A stretch of DNA of 64,000 nt from Nitrospira sp. ND1 (GTDB lineage: Bacteria > Nitrospirota > Nitrospiria > Nitrospirales > Nitrospiraceae): contig NZ_FWEX01000006.1 of the NCBI RefSeq assembly GCF_900170025.1, positions 286,668 to 350,667 of the forward strand. Reading direction: 5' to 3'. The notes below the pieces were generated by a model. That model saw only the letters and a program-made list of their open reading frames with translations, was not told the origin of the DNA and did no database searches. The first letter of the stretch is position 1, and every line of letters begins with the position of its first letter. The position numbers were made by a program, and so were the translations under genes. Below are positions 52,288 through 61,800 of this stretch, one piece after another.

Positions 52288-53592
52288 TCAACCACGAACA
52301 GGTGAGAGGGAACACCCTCGAAGAAGGGCCTTGATCTCGCCGACCAACATCAAGGAGCCCGTGACACAAATCAGATCGGACGGAGCGGCGGATCGCTTCG
52401 CGGCAGCCAGCGCATCGGCTGGCGTGGCCGCCACCTGGGCGGACGGCGCACAGTCTTGCAGCAGCGTGCGCAATTCGGAACCGGTGGATGCACGCGGCAG
52501 ATTCGTCTGTGTCAGGATCAACGTATCCACCTGGGACAACAACGGCGCAAGGAATTCGCGTGGATGTTTGTCGCACATCATTCCGACGATCAGGCTGATC
52601 CGCGCTCCGGGCCGGCCACGCCGCCAATCGGCGAGATACTCGGCCAGCACAGCCGCGGCAGCAGGATTGTGGGCCCCGTCCACCATGATCGTCGGCGACT
52701 CGGCGACAATTTCCAGCCGGCCTTCCCATGCGACATACTGCAATCCACTCCGCACCGCCGTCTCAGACACGCCTAACCCGCGCTCGCGGGCGAGTTCGAT
52801 CAAAGCCAGCGAGCAGGCGATATTGTCCAGTTGAAACCGTCCCTGGAGCGGGCAGGAGAGATGATCGTAGTGCGAAGACCTGCCGACATACCGGCAATCA
52901 GCCGTTGAAGAGCCGTCGCACTGAAACTCGCGCTCCAAACAATACAGGGGAGCCGCCACCTCCGACGCGCGCTGTTCAATGACCCGGCGAGTCGAGGACT
53001 CGATGCGACCAAGCACGACCGGCACGGCTGGTTTCACAATGCCCGCCTTCTCAAATGCGATCGCCTCCAACGTGGACCCGAGATAGGCCTCATGGTCCAA
53101 GCCGATCGTCGTAATGGCGCAGGCCAGCGGCTCCACCACATTGGTGGCGTCGAACCGTCCGCCCAACCCGACTTCAAGCACCGCCACATCCACCTGACAG
53201 TCCGCAAAATACTGGAACGCCAGTGCCGTCGTGAACTCAAAAAAAGTCGGCGCAAGATCGGGCGCAGCGGCACCCCGTAAGGTCTCGACCAGTCTGCCGA
53301 CCGTCTCCTCCGGAATCATCACACCGTTGACACGGATACGTTCACGGAAGTCGATCAGATGCGGCGACGTGTAGAGCCCGACCCGATATCCGGCAGCTTG
53401 CAAGATGGCCGCAGTCATCGCCGCTGTAGAACCTTTCCCGTTCGTCCCGCCGATGTGAAGCACCGGATAACGACGATGCGGCTCCCCCACCCGGGTCAGC
53501 AGGACACGGATCGTCTCCAGTCCCAACTTGATGCCGTGCTGCTGTAGGCCGTAAAGAAACTGGACGGTGGCGGAATAGGTCATTGTGGTCAT
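52288..53592 (-). CDS. folC: Folylpolyglutamate/dihydrofolate synthase
   Basis: This encodes 434 residues. It adds glutamate to folates. The nucleotide-binding 'LHIGGTNGKGSTAAMTAAIL', 'LYTSPHLIDFRERI' and the C-terminal 'MVDGAHNPAAAAVLAEYL' are family hallmarks. The start is ATG 53592 or 53583, both without a strong ribosome site; longer versions would run into repeat copy D. In many bacteria folC follows accD directly, and here the repeat separates them. Confidence 0.92.
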   Translation of the reverse strand: MTTMTYSATVQFLYGLQQHGIKLGLETIRVLLTRVGEPHRRYPVLHIGGTNGKGSTAAMTAAILQAAGYRVGLYTSPHLIDFRERIRVNGVMIPEETVGRLVETLRGAAAPDLAPTFFEFTTALAFQYFADCQVDVAVLEVGLGGRFDATNVVEPLACAITTIGLDHEAYLGSTLEAIAFEKAGIVKPAVPVVLGRIESSTRRVIEQRASEVAAPLYCLEREFQCDGSSTADCRYVGRSSHYDHLSCPLQGRFQLDNIACSLALIELARERGLGVSETAVRSGLQYVAWEGRLEIVAESPTIMVDGAHNPAAAAVLAEYLADWRRGRPGARISLIVGMMCDKHPREFLAPLLSQVDTLILTQTNLPRASTGSELRTLLQDCAPSAQVAATPADALAAAKRSAAPSDLICVTGSLMLVGEIKALLRGCSLSPVRG

Positions 53593-53615
53593 GCGTGAGA
53601 ACTCGCCTGCGCTAG

Positions 53616-53814
53616 AAGACTGCGGGAAAATCCACTCTTGCACCAGCCAGCACGATCAGGTCACGTAGCATGTTGAAATTGGAATTACCAGCAGGATGCA
53701 CAAAAAGGTCGTCCAGCAAGGCCGCAGCGAGCGAAGGGGCGAATCGTACTCTGGCAGTACGGTGAGCCTCTGAGCGACGCGAGCACGCCGCTGGCGGACT
53801 TTTTCCGCATCCTG
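53616..53814. mobile_element. Palindromic repeat family 1 (copy D)
   Basis: The right end TTTTTCCGCATCCTG (ending 53814) pairs with the left end CAGGATGCACAAAAAG at 53692. A larger unit begins at 53616, whose start (GCGGGAAAA) resembles that of copy C and, like it, leads through ATTACCAG to the inner end. CTAG flanks both outer edges (53612-53615, 53815-53818). The internal hairpin of the long form is absent. The right CTAG provides the stop codon of accD. Confidence 0.7.
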
Positions 53815-54651
53815 CTAGAAGTGGCCGACCAATGTACTGACCGCTTCCTTCAACTGTTTCCGTTCGACGATCATGTCGATCATGCCGTGATCCAGCAAGA
53901 ACTCGGCCCGTTGAAACTGATCCGGCAATTGCTGTTTGATGGTTTGCTCGATGACGCGCGGACCGGCAAACCCGATGAGCGCCTTCGGCTCGGCAATAAT
54001 GACGTCTCCCAGCATCGCAATGCTCGCGGTCACTCCGCCGAACGTCGGGTCCGCCAAGATGGAGATGAACGGCACCTTCGCCTCTCCCAACTTCGCCACC
54101 GCTGCGGACGTTTTAGCCATCTGCATGAGCGACAGGATGCCCTCCTGCATGCGGGCGCCGCCCGAAGCCGTCACGAGGATCAACGGCATGCGCCCTTCCA
54201 AGGCCCGATCGACGGCGCGACAGATCTTTTCACCGACGACCGACCCCATACTGCCGCCCATGAACCCGAAATCGAAGACGCACAACGCCACCTTGCGCCC
54301 ATTGATCGCCCCCTGGCCGATGACCATGGCGTCTTTACGGCCGGTCTTTTCCTGTTGCGCCTTGATCCGGTCTTTATACGTGCGGGTATCCTGAAACTGG
54401 AGCGGGTCTTGCGGCTCCAGCTCGGCGTCCCACTCTTTGAAGGTTCCGAGATCCACCAGCAGGTTGATACGTTCAATCACCGAAATGGGAAAGTGATAGT
54501 CGCACTTCGGACAGACCTTGTTGTTCCGGTCCACCTCTTTGCGATACACGATCTCCCGGCAGTGATTACACTTCAGCCACATCCCCTCCGCCACTTTGGA
54601 GCGTTTGGGAGGCTCTGCCTCCTCGGTTTTGCCTTTTTTAAACCATGCCAT
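53815..54651 (-). CDS. accD: Acetyl-CoA carboxylase carboxyltransferase subunit beta
   Basis: This encodes 278 residues. It works with AccA to make malonyl-CoA. The N-terminal zinc ribbon has Cys28, Cys31, Cys47 and Cys50. The carboxyltransferase core has '[17 protein letters not shown]', '[11 protein letters not shown]' and '[10 protein letters not shown]'. The stop codon is the CTAG edge of repeat copy D, so the final residues (VGHF) may reflect that insertion. Confidence 0.96.
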   Translation of the reverse strand: MAWFKKGKTEEAEPPKRSKVAEGMWLKCNHCREIVYRKEVDRNNKVCPKCDYHFPISVIERINLLVDLGTFKEWDAELEPQDPLQFQDTRTYKDRIKAQQEKTGRKDAMVIGQGAINGRKVALCVFDFGFMGGSMGSVVGEKICRAVDRALEGRMPLILVTASGGARMQEGILSLMQMAKTSAAVAKLGEAKVPFISILADPTFGGVTASIAMLGDVIIAEPKALIGFAGPRVIEQTIKQQLPDQFQRAEFLLDHGMIDMIVERKQLKEAVSTLVGHF

Positions 54652-54661
54652 CTGTGCTCAC

Positions 54662-55450
54662 CTATAGTACAAGGGTTTGCCCCTCTTCAAGCGCGGTCAA
54701 ATGAGGAATGCCCAGTTGCCCGAGCTCCTGCCGGATCTGGTCGCGAAACCGCGGCTTGAGATGGTAGGCGTATACCGGCAACTCCGGCCTCGCCATCTTG
54801 GTAAATTCCTGTGCCAGCAGCGCCGGAGTCAGGTGTTTCGCCACACGCGCCAACTCATCCATCTCATTGGGAAACGAACTCTCGATAAACGCCGCCCGCA
54901 ACCCGGTGACTTCCTTCGCCACCTGCCAGAGCGCGTCCGTTTGATACGTATCACCGCTATAGAGCACCCTGTGCGCCCCTTCGCGAAGGAGAAATCCCAC
55001 GGTCGGCACGACATGGTTGACGCGAATCGGCGTCACGCCCATCCCGCACAGCAGATCCTCTCGTCCCGCTCGCAACTCGTAAGGGACGAACACCGGCCTG
55101 GCGGGATCGGGAAGCCGGAAGAAATCAGGGTACACCGTTCCGTTAAAAATATGCGCGCGTAGCCCGTCCAACACTTCGGGAATGGCCGCAATGACCACCG
55201 GCTCGTCGATCTCACCGACCAGGTTATCGGCCAGCGTCGGCAATTCACGAATATGATCGAAGTGCAGATGGGTCAGCAGGACCACCCGAATCCGCCGTTG
55301 CTCATCGAGGAACAGGCGCGACCCGATCGTGCCGGCATCCACGAGCAACTGGTCATTGACCAGGAATCCGCAGGTACCGCACTGAATCGGCCCGTTCGCC
55401 CCCGGAACCAACTGTCCGGACCCATGACAGCCCAGCACGCGGACATTCAT
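54662..55450 (-). CDS. Metallo-beta-lactamase-fold hydrolase
   Basis: This encodes 262 residues. The metal motif 'LLTHLHFDHIRELP' (HxHxDH) is intact; other ligands fit ('VLYSGDTYQTDALW', 'AYHLKPRF'). The layout resembles class-II cyclic-nucleotide phosphodiesterases or ribonuclease Z-like enzymes, but the substrate is unknown. It lies 10 bases upstream of accD on the same strand, so may be cotranscribed. Confidence 0.8.
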   Translation of the reverse strand: MNVRVLGCHGSGQLVPGANGPIQCGTCGFLVNDQLLVDAGTIGSRLFLDEQRRIRVVLLTHLHFDHIRELPTLADNLVGEIDEPVVIAAIPEVLDGLRAHIFNGTVYPDFFRLPDPARPVFVPYELRAGREDLLCGMGVTPIRVNHVVPTVGFLLREGAHRVLYSGDTYQTDALWQVAKEVTGLRAAFIESSFPNEMDELARVAKHLTPALLAQEFTKMARPELPVYAYHLKPRFRDQIRQELGQLGIPHLTALEEGQTLVL

Positions 55451-55640
55451 GGCCCTGGATTCCCGGAACGTCCCTCGAACCCCGGCGCTCCCTCAGAAGC
55501 TTGTGGATGAGTCCTCCGCACTGCGCGGCAGAATAGCATACCTCTCGAAAAGGCGCACACAGATTTGCACGGCCCGTTCCGGGAAGACCTCACGTGATAT
55601 GGGCGGGAGTGACTCTGTCATGAGCGCATCATGCAGGCAC

Positions 55641-56348
55641 TTAGGACCAACCGCCGCCCAGCCCGATCCGGACCATCATCAACAATCCCAAGCCAATACT
55701 TGCCAGACAAGCCAAGCCCTGCACCATCCAATAGGCGCGCGGACCAACTGTGACAGAATAGACCACCGGCAGACTCAGTACCGCCCCGACGCCGACCATG
55801 CCGAGAATCGACCCCACGCCGAACACCACGATATAGCCGATGCCCTGACCGATCCCCGTCACCGTCGAAAGCACGATCAACATGAGCGCCGCCGATCCGG
55901 CCAACCCATGCGCCATTCCGATCAAGAGCGGTCGCAGCGATCCTTGATACCAATGTCCGTGCGCGTGATCCGGCTGCAGATGGTGACTATGTAAATGAAC
56001 GTGCGGCCGCCCATCGTGTTCATGCGTATGGAGGTGCCATTGCTCGCGGTAGATCCGGCGAGCCAACGAGAGGCCGAGGACCACCAGCATCACTCCGACG
56101 GCAAACTCGAACAGCGTGGCCAGCCGGTCTGGAATCGTGAGGTTCAACGCCAACAGCAGGGTCCCCACGCACAACAACATCAGCGTGTGCCCGAGTCCCC
56201 AAAAAAACCCGATGGCCGTGGACGCCTGCACCGTCGGACGCTCTGCCAATACCGTGGAGAGCGCGGCAAGATGATCCGCGTCCAGGGCATGACGCAGCCC
56301 CAGCACGAATCCAAGACTCAGGATAGTCAGGGTATGAGGATCGAACAT
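55641..56348 (-). CDS. NiCoT/UreH-type nickel or cobalt permease
   Basis: This encodes 235 residues with about six membrane helices. Helix 2 carries 'RHALDADHLAAL', the HX4DH nickel/cobalt signature (His20, Asp25, His26), and 'WGLGHTLMLLC' is a second family feature. A His-rich loop ('HLHTHEHDGRPHVHLHSHH') lies in the middle. It likely imports nickel or cobalt, or exports excess; direction is unclear. It follows the moa cluster by 60 bases. Confidence 0.85.
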   Translation of the reverse strand: MFDPHTLTILSLGFVLGLRHALDADHLAALSTVLAERPTVQASTAIGFFWGLGHTLMLLCVGTLLLALNLTIPDRLATLFEFAVGVMLVVLGLSLARRIYREQWHLHTHEHDGRPHVHLHSHHLQPDHAHGHWYQGSLRPLLIGMAHGLAGSAALMLIVLSTVTGIGQGIGYIVVFGVGSILGMVGVGAVLSLPVVYSVTVGPRAYWMVQGLACLASIGLGLLMMVRIGLGGGWS

Positions 56349-56408
56349 CCGCTGCTCCGAGAGAGGTGCGTCGACTGCCCCAGTGATAGGAACAGCATGA
56401 ACTGACGG

Positions 56409-57473
56409 TCAGCCCCCTCGCGCATGCATTTCCAGGTGGGGATCTTCGCGTAGACGGTTGATTTCGATGAGTCGTTGTTCCCGGAGGCCGAGCGCTTCGA
56501 GCGCCTTGCGCTCTTCGGCACCCCGATCCGCCCGCCCTTCCCAGGCAGCGGTGATCAACGATTTGATCTCGTCGCGGGAGCGGCCCTGGCGCAACGGCGC
56601 CCGCAGGTCGAGGCCGTCCTTCGCATACAGACAGAGATACCACATGCCGTCCGCCGTGAGGCGGCTCCGATCGCAGGAGCGACAAAAGGGCGTGGTGGTG
56701 GACGGAATGATGCCGAAGCTGGTGCCGTCCGGTAACCGGAACCGCTCCGCCGGCGCAACACTGTTCTCGACGATGGGTGTGACTTCGCCATAGTGTCGGC
56801 CGATGTGCTCCAGCATCTCCGCCCGCGAAAGTACCTGATTCATGGACCAATCCGTGGCCCCTCCCACATCCATGTACTCAATGAACCGGACCTCGCCGCC
56901 GACTGTTTTTCCGTACTCGATCAGATCGATCAGTTCGTCGTCGTTGTACCCTTTGATGATGACCGTGTCGAATTTCAGCGAAGGAAACCCGGCCTGCACC
57001 ACCGCCTTGATACCGTCGAACACCTGATGATGAAGATCACGCTTGGTCAACGTGCGGAACCGGTCGGCCCGCAGGGTATCCAGACTGATCGTGACGCGAT
57101 TCAACCCGGCAAACGACAGGTCGGCAGCCTGGTCCGCCATGAGCACACCGTTGCTGGTGAGGGCGATCTCCGTAATCCGGCGATTCTCGGACAGCTGCCG
57201 GACAAACCGCGGCAGGTCCCGACGCAACAGCGGCTCCCCGCCCGTAAGCCGGACCTTGTCCACCCCCAACTCCGTGAAAATCGCCGTGAGTTCGGCCATC
57301 TCTTCAAAGGTCAGGATGGTATCGCGCGGCAACCAGGCATAGTCGTCTTCGGGCATACAATACTTGCACCGAAGGTTGCAGCGGTCGGTCACAGACAGGC
57401 GCAGACTGCGGAGCGGGCGCCCTAAACGGTCGAAAATTGTGGGAGCGGGTGTATCGAGCGTGCGGTGGTCCAT
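56409..57473 (-). CDS. moaA: GTP 3',8-cyclase MoaA
   Basis: This encodes 354 residues from ATG 57473. It is a radical SAM enzyme that starts molybdopterin synthesis from GTP. The N-terminal cluster ligand set 'CNLRCKYC' and the C-terminal set 'FCRSCDRSRLTADG' with the later Cys ('WYLCLYA') are present, as is 'VRLTGGEPLLRRDL'. The C-terminal ~25 residues add an acidic/basic extension. It is the last moa gene in the run moaC-moaD-moaE-moaA. Confidence 0.94.
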   Translation of the reverse strand: MDHRTLDTPAPTIFDRLGRPLRSLRLSVTDRCNLRCKYCMPEDDYAWLPRDTILTFEEMAELTAIFTELGVDKVRLTGGEPLLRRDLPRFVRQLSENRRITEIALTSNGVLMADQAADLSFAGLNRVTISLDTLRADRFRTLTKRDLHHQVFDGIKAVVQAGFPSLKFDTVIIKGYNDDELIDLIEYGKTVGGEVRFIEYMDVGGATDWSMNQVLSRAEMLEHIGRHYGEVTPIVENSVAPAERFRLPDGTSFGIIPSTTTPFCRSCDRSRLTADGMWYLCLYAKDGLDLRAPLRQGRSRDEIKSLITAAWEGRADRGAEERKALEALGLREQRLIEINRLREDPHLEMHARGG

Positions 57474-57526
57474 GGTGACTCGAAGGCGCGGGCCTCTCCC
57501 CCCTGACTGCTCGCCCCTGACAGGGG

Positions 57527-58000
57527 CTATGGGTGCTCCTCGACCCACACCTCTCCTTCGGGGGTGTGCTCGAGTTTCCAAATCGGCGTAATTTGCTTCA
57601 GTTCGTCGATCGCCCACTGACAGGCACGGAAGGCCTCGGCGCGATGCTCAGCCGCGGCAATGATCAGCACAATATTCTCTCCGATGGTGATCTCACCGTA
57701 CCGGTGCAGGACCAGCACTTCGATCACGCCGAAATCTTTGATGGCACGCTCACGAATCTCGCGGAGTTTCTTCTGCGCCATGCCCTCGTAATGCTCGAAG
57801 GTGATGCCATCCACATCCTTCCCCTTCGAGCGATCACGGGCCGTGCCCAGAAACATGGCAATGCCGCCGATCCGTTTGGAGCGTCGGCGTACCCGCTTGA
57901 GTTCCTCGTCGATCGAAAAGTCTTCCCGTTGGACGCGAACCAGCATCGCGTCATCGTCGGTCGCGGGCTGATCGGCTTTGGTGACCTGTTCGAGACTCAT
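57527..58000 (-). CDS. moaE: Molybdopterin synthase catalytic subunit MoaE
   Basis: This encodes 157 residues. It adds sulfur to precursor Z using thiocarboxylated MoaD. The family core 'GGIAMFLGTARDRSKGKDVDGITFEHYEGMA' and 'HRYGEITIGENIVLIIAAAEHRAEAF' with 'PIWKLEHTPEG' is intact. It starts nine bases after moaD. Confidence 0.95.
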   Translation of the reverse strand: MSLEQVTKADQPATDDDAMLVRVQREDFSIDEELKRVRRRSKRIGGIAMFLGTARDRSKGKDVDGITFEHYEGMAQKKLREIRERAIKDFGVIEVLVLHRYGEITIGENIVLIIAAAEHRAEAFRACQWAIDELKQITPIWKLEHTPEGEVWVEEHP

Positions 58001-58009
58001 CCTGTGCTC

Positions 58010-58267
58010 CTATCGATTACCACCCGCGAAGGGTGGCAACAGCGCAATTTCGTCCCCATCTTTCACTTCAAGATCCTCGTGTGCGATCTCTTGATTGACC
58101 GACACCAGCACCTTTTTCTTCTGCAACAACTCGCCGATCTTCGGATAGGCCGCATCGATCACCGACACCAGGTCTTTCACCCGTTTCCCGTCGTGGAGCG
58201 ACAGAGACAGCGTCCCCTGGTTACCGGCCAGCATCTTGGTCATGCCGAAAAGTTGTATCGTGACCAT
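58010..58267 (-). CDS. moaD: Molybdopterin synthase sulfur carrier MoaD
   Basis: This encodes 85 residues of ubiquitin-like fold ('IQLFGMTKMLAG', 'VLVSVNQEIAHEDLEVKDGDEIALLPPFAGGNR'). Normal MoaD ends exactly in Gly-Gly, which is adenylated and thiocarboxylated; this one ends GGNR, with two extra residues. Either the tail is removed first or another route is used. It sits one base downstream of moaC. Confidence 0.93.
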   Translation of the reverse strand: MVTIQLFGMTKMLAGNQGTLSLSLHDGKRVKDLVSVIDAAYPKIGELLQKKKVLVSVNQEIAHEDLEVKDGDEIALLPPFAGGNR

Positions 58268-58268
58268 C

Positions 58269-58766
58269 TCAGCCGACCTTCCTGGTATAGAGGCCGGACT
58301 TCCCGCCGGATTTCGTCAACAGGCAGATGTCGCCGAAGCTCATGCCCCGGTCCACCGCCTTGCACATATCGTAGATCGTCAACGCGGCCACCGAAGCGGC
58401 GGTCATGGCTTCCATTTCCACGCCGGTCGGACCCGTGGTCTTGGCCGTGGCGGTGATCGTGATCGCGCAACGCCCTTCCTGGTCGGGTTCAGCTGTTTCG
58501 GTGAAAGAAATATCGACGCTGGTCAGAAGGATAGGATGGCACATGGGGATCAAATCCGGGGTCTTCTTCGCCCCCATCACCCCGGCGACCTGGGCAACGG
58601 CCAGCACATCCCCCTTGGCAATCTTCCCCTGCCGGATCTTTTCGAGGGTCTCGGGCTGAAGGAATACCGTGGCTTGCGCCGTCGCGAGACGCTCGGTGGA
58701 GGCTTTCGCCCCGACATCGACCATCCGTGCCCGCCCCGACTCGTTGAAATGCGTAAACTCGGCCAT
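58269..58766 (-). CDS. moaC: Cyclic pyranopterin monophosphate synthase MoaC
   Basis: This encodes 165 residues. It works with MoaA to produce precursor Z. '[18 protein letters not shown]', '[29 protein letters not shown]' and '[24 protein letters not shown]' are complete. It is the first gene of the moa run, after a 180-base spacer that contains no clear gene. Confidence 0.95.
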   Translation of the reverse strand: MAEFTHFNESGRARMVDVGAKASTERLATAQATVFLQPETLEKIRQGKIAKGDVLAVAQVAGVMGAKKTPDLIPMCHPILLTSVDISFTETAEPDQEGRCAITITATAKTTGPTGVEMEAMTAASVAALTIYDMCKAVDRGMSFGDICLLTKSGGKSGLYTRKVG

Positions 58767-58947
58767 TCTCTACGCCAAATCAGCTGGTTGCCGCGTGTGA
58801 ACCGCCGAATTATAGGAGCCGGTGAAAATGGGAGTCAAGAAGGGAAGCGGGCGTAGCCGGGCGACAGAATGTTGGAGTTTCCTCCAATTTCGCACTGAAC
58901 ATCCGCCTGCGCTGTCTCGTTTGCCTACGTTGTGCCCTCACACCATT

Positions 58948-60132
58948 TCACTTTGCAACGAGGCTTGCGCGCAAGTTGGCCTGCCGGAAATGATTCGGCA
59001 GCAGCATGATGCAGTTCGGGTTGAACCCTTGCGCCTTCAACGTGTCGATACTCCCCAGCACCGTCCCGCCTTTGGCCAGATCAATCACGGTGATGGACCC
59101 GTCGCTCATGCCTTCCAGGTTGAGCAGGCTGTTTTGGACAAAGAGGTAGCGTTCATCGGGCGACAGCACGCTATGGTGCGCGCCCTGGGCCGCGGGGATG
59201 GCCTGGAGAAACCGCGGGTGACTGGGGTCGGAATTGTCGTACAGGTTCACAAATCCCGGCTTCGCCGTCGTGACGAACAATCGATCTCCCTTCGCATTGT
59301 AAAGCATCTCCAACGGCATGCCCTGTTGCCGGGGCCCGTAGTCGTCCACCTGCTGAAACGAAAACGACTGGCTCGCCGCATCCCAGGTGCCGGTCCACAA
59401 GGTTCCCTCCAACATGTTTGTGATCTGCACCACCGGCGGGTTCGAAAAGGGAGCGAACATCACCTCGACCGGGGCAGCCTTGGCCGGTGACGGTTTAGAG
59501 GACACTTTGTGCGTTGAGAGCACCGCACCCGTACTCGCCTGCAACACCGTCACCGAGTCGCCCGCATCCGACATATCGGGCTTCACCGTGCTCGTAATCA
59601 GCACACGGTCGATCCCGTTGTGAATCGCAATGCCGTGCGGATAGAGCACGGACGCGCCCCCGCCGTCCGGCGTACGAATGGTCTTGACCGGCTTGTCCTT
59701 CACAGCATCACCCATGATGACGGCGCTCGACCCCATACAGGTCAGGTACCAGATCCGGTTATCCTCCGACACCACGAGATCTTCCAACACCTGGCAGTCG
59801 GGCACATCGATGGCGCGGAGGCGATAGGGAAAGCGGGTGAGGTCCACGACGTGGAGGACGCTTTTGCCTAAGGCCGTGATGTAGGCTTTCGTCCGGTCGC
59901 GGTTGAAGAAAATGTGGTGCGCGACAAGGTCCGGCGGAAGGGGAATCTCCATCAAGACCTTTCCGAAGTCCGACGACTCGGGATCGATGTCCATAATCGC
60001 GATCCCTTCCCGTCTGACCGATTGGTCTGGTTTACTCTCGTAGTTGAGCAGGGCCAGCAGTTCCGACAAGGCCGGCGATGTACAGGAAAGAAGCAGCCCG
60101 AGGGTCAAGGAGAGGAGTCGGAAGCGTCTCAT
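58948..60132 (-). CDS. Exported YVTN-type beta-propeller protein
   Basis: This encodes 394 residues. ATG 60132 has a strong GAAGGAGG site; the signal peptide ends near 'SPALSE'. The body is repeated beta-propeller blades ('TKAYITALGKSVLHVVDLTRFP', 'NRIWYLTCMGSSAVIMGDAV', 'ERYLFVQNSLLN'), of the YVTN or lactonase kind. It may bind a periplasmic ligand or protein. Downstream relation to the symporter is divergent. Confidence 0.75.
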   Translation of the reverse strand: MRRFRLLSLTLGLLLSCTSPALSELLALLNYESKPDQSVRREGIAIMDIDPESSDFGKVLMEIPLPPDLVAHHIFFNRDRTKAYITALGKSVLHVVDLTRFPYRLRAIDVPDCQVLEDLVVSEDNRIWYLTCMGSSAVIMGDAVKDKPVKTIRTPDGGGASVLYPHGIAIHNGIDRVLITSTVKPDMSDAGDSVTVLQASTGAVLSTHKVSSKPSPAKAAPVEVMFAPFSNPPVVQITNMLEGTLWTGTWDAASQSFSFQQVDDYGPRQQGMPLEMLYNAKGDRLFVTTAKPGFVNLYDNSDPSHPRFLQAIPAAQGAHHSVLSPDERYLFVQNSLLNLEGMSDGSITVIDLAKGGTVLGSIDTLKAQGFNPNCIMLLPNHFRQANLRASLVAK

Positions 60133-60425
60133 AATAGCCTCCTTCTGTGAGGTGAGAATGCTTAAGAAAATACTCCTTTCACAAGGTCCTCGCAATGGGC
60201 AGCGCTGGCGCTGATCGCCTGCGCCGGGTTTCAGACCCACTCCCTTAGGGCCCAGCCAGGATTTTTCACCAATGTCCTACCGAGGAGTTCAAGACTGAAG
60301 CCCGCGGTTCGAGAGGAGCAGACGACTGAGGAGGTCCTCCTGAAGAGTCCGGGCTAGCCTTTCCCCCAAGCGGGATGTTATCCAGTGAAGAAACCGGTAT
60401 TCTTCCGCCTCCACTAGAGATCGAC

Positions 60426-61784
60426 ATGAAGCCGACGCATCGCTGGATCCCACTGCCGCTCTACACACAAGTGCTCATTGCCGTGATCTGCGGCGGGCTG
60501 CTGGGCGCCCTCTTCGGGCAGGAGCCCTATTGGGGCGGTCTGCGCAATGCGCAGCTGGGCAAACTCGGCCTCTTCGTCGTCACCCTGCTCAAGACACTCG
60601 CCATTCCGTTGATCTTTTTCGCGATCCTCGATGCGCTCATCCGCACCACCATTCCGCTGCGCCAGGGGGGTAAACTCCTGCTGATCTGCCTCGTGAACGT
60701 CTCCGTCGCCATGGCCATCGGCCTCGCGATCATGAACACCTGGCAGCCGGGCCTGGCCTGGCAGGGCCGCGTCGATGCCCTGCTCCAACTGGTGCCGGGG
60801 ACCAAGCCCTCCGCAACCGTGCTGGCCAACGTGCAGGCCGGGTCTCAAAGCCCGATCGAGTACCTCGCCTCCTACATTCCCCGCACCATCGCCGACCCGT
60901 TCTCGAGCAACAACATCATCGGCGTCGTCCTCCTCGCGCTGGTGCTCGGCGCCACCCTGCGGATGGTCCGGAGCGAAAAGGACCAGACCACCGGGCTGGT
61001 CAATGCCCTCGTGCGCGGCATCGAACGGGTCTATGTCTGGCTGGTGCAGATACTCGAATGGATCATCCTGGTGGTGCCGCTCGCCGTCTTCGGTGTCGTG
61101 GCGCAGGTCGTGGGCAAGGCCGGCATCGGCGTCTTTTCCGTGCTCTGGATCTTCCTCGTCGCCATGCTCGCAGGACTCGCGGCCCACGCGCTCATCTATT
61201 ATCCGCTCCTCGCCTGGCTGGTGGGAAAGAAGTCGCCAAAGGTCTACCTGGGCCAGGGGGCCGACGCCATCCTGACCGCCGTGTCCTGCAACAGCAGCCT
61301 CGCGACCGTGCCGGTGACACTCCAGTGCCTCCATCGCATGAACGTCTCGCCGCAATCGTCGCGCCTCGCAGCCTGCGTCGGTACGAACCTCAACAACGAC
61401 GGCATCACCCTCTATGAAGCCATGGCCGCCCTCTTTCTCGCGCAAGCGCTGGGCTTCGACCTGCCGATGGTGAAACAGGTGCTGATCGTGCTCGCCTCCA
61501 TCATTGCGGGGGCCGGCGTGGCGGGGATTCCCGAAGCCGGACTGATTGTCCTGCCACTGGTGTTGGCTGCCGCGGGCCTGCCGGATCACGTCATCATTGC
61601 GGCCATTCCACTCATCATGACGGTGGATTGGATCATCGCCCGCGCCCGCTCCGGCGTGAACGTCATGAGCGATATGCTCGTCGCCATCCTGCTCGATGCC
61701 GGGCACGTCGCGCCTGCCGCCGAACCGGCCGCAATTCCTCGCCCGTCCGGCGCGCAGCATTCGGGAGAAGCACAGGCATCCTGA
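60426..61784 (+). CDS. Dicarboxylate/amino-acid:cation symporter
   Basis: This encodes 452 residues from ATG 60426. It has about eight membrane segments and belongs to the DAACS (GltP/DctA) family: 'LFVVTLLKTLAIPLIFFAIL', the serine-rich 'TAVSCNSSLATVPVTL' hairpin and 'GTNLNNDGITLYEAMAALFLAQ'. The family's NMDGT-type motif is NNDGI here. It takes up C4-dicarboxylates or amino acids with Na+ or H+; which is unknown. Confidence 0.9.
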   Translation: MKPTHRWIPLPLYTQVLIAVICGGLLGALFGQEPYWGGLRNAQLGKLGLFVVTLLKTLAIPLIFFAILDALIRTTIPLRQGGKLLLICLVNVSVAMAIGLAIMNTWQPGLAWQGRVDALLQLVPGTKPSATVLANVQAGSQSPIEYLASYIPRTIADPFSSNNIIGVVLLALVLGATLRMVRSEKDQTTGLVNALVRGIERVYVWLVQILEWIILVVPLAVFGVVAQVVGKAGIGVFSVLWIFLVAMLAGLAAHALIYYPLLAWLVGKKSPKVYLGQGADAILTAVSCNSSLATVPVTLQCLHRMNVSPQSSRLAACVGTNLNNDGITLYEAMAALFLAQALGFDLPMVKQVLIVLASIIAGAGVAGIPEAGLIVLPLVLAAAGLPDHVIIAAIPLIMTVDWIIARARSGVNVMSDMLVAILLDAGHVAPAAEPAAIPRPSGAQHSGEAQAS

Positions 61785-61800
61785 AGAGCGCAGTCCCCAT

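Noticed and set aside
60414-61760. A 448-codon antisense frame opposite the symporter
   Set aside because: The plus strand encodes a clear DAACS transporter; the antisense product is His/Asp/Gly-rich with no recognisable domain.
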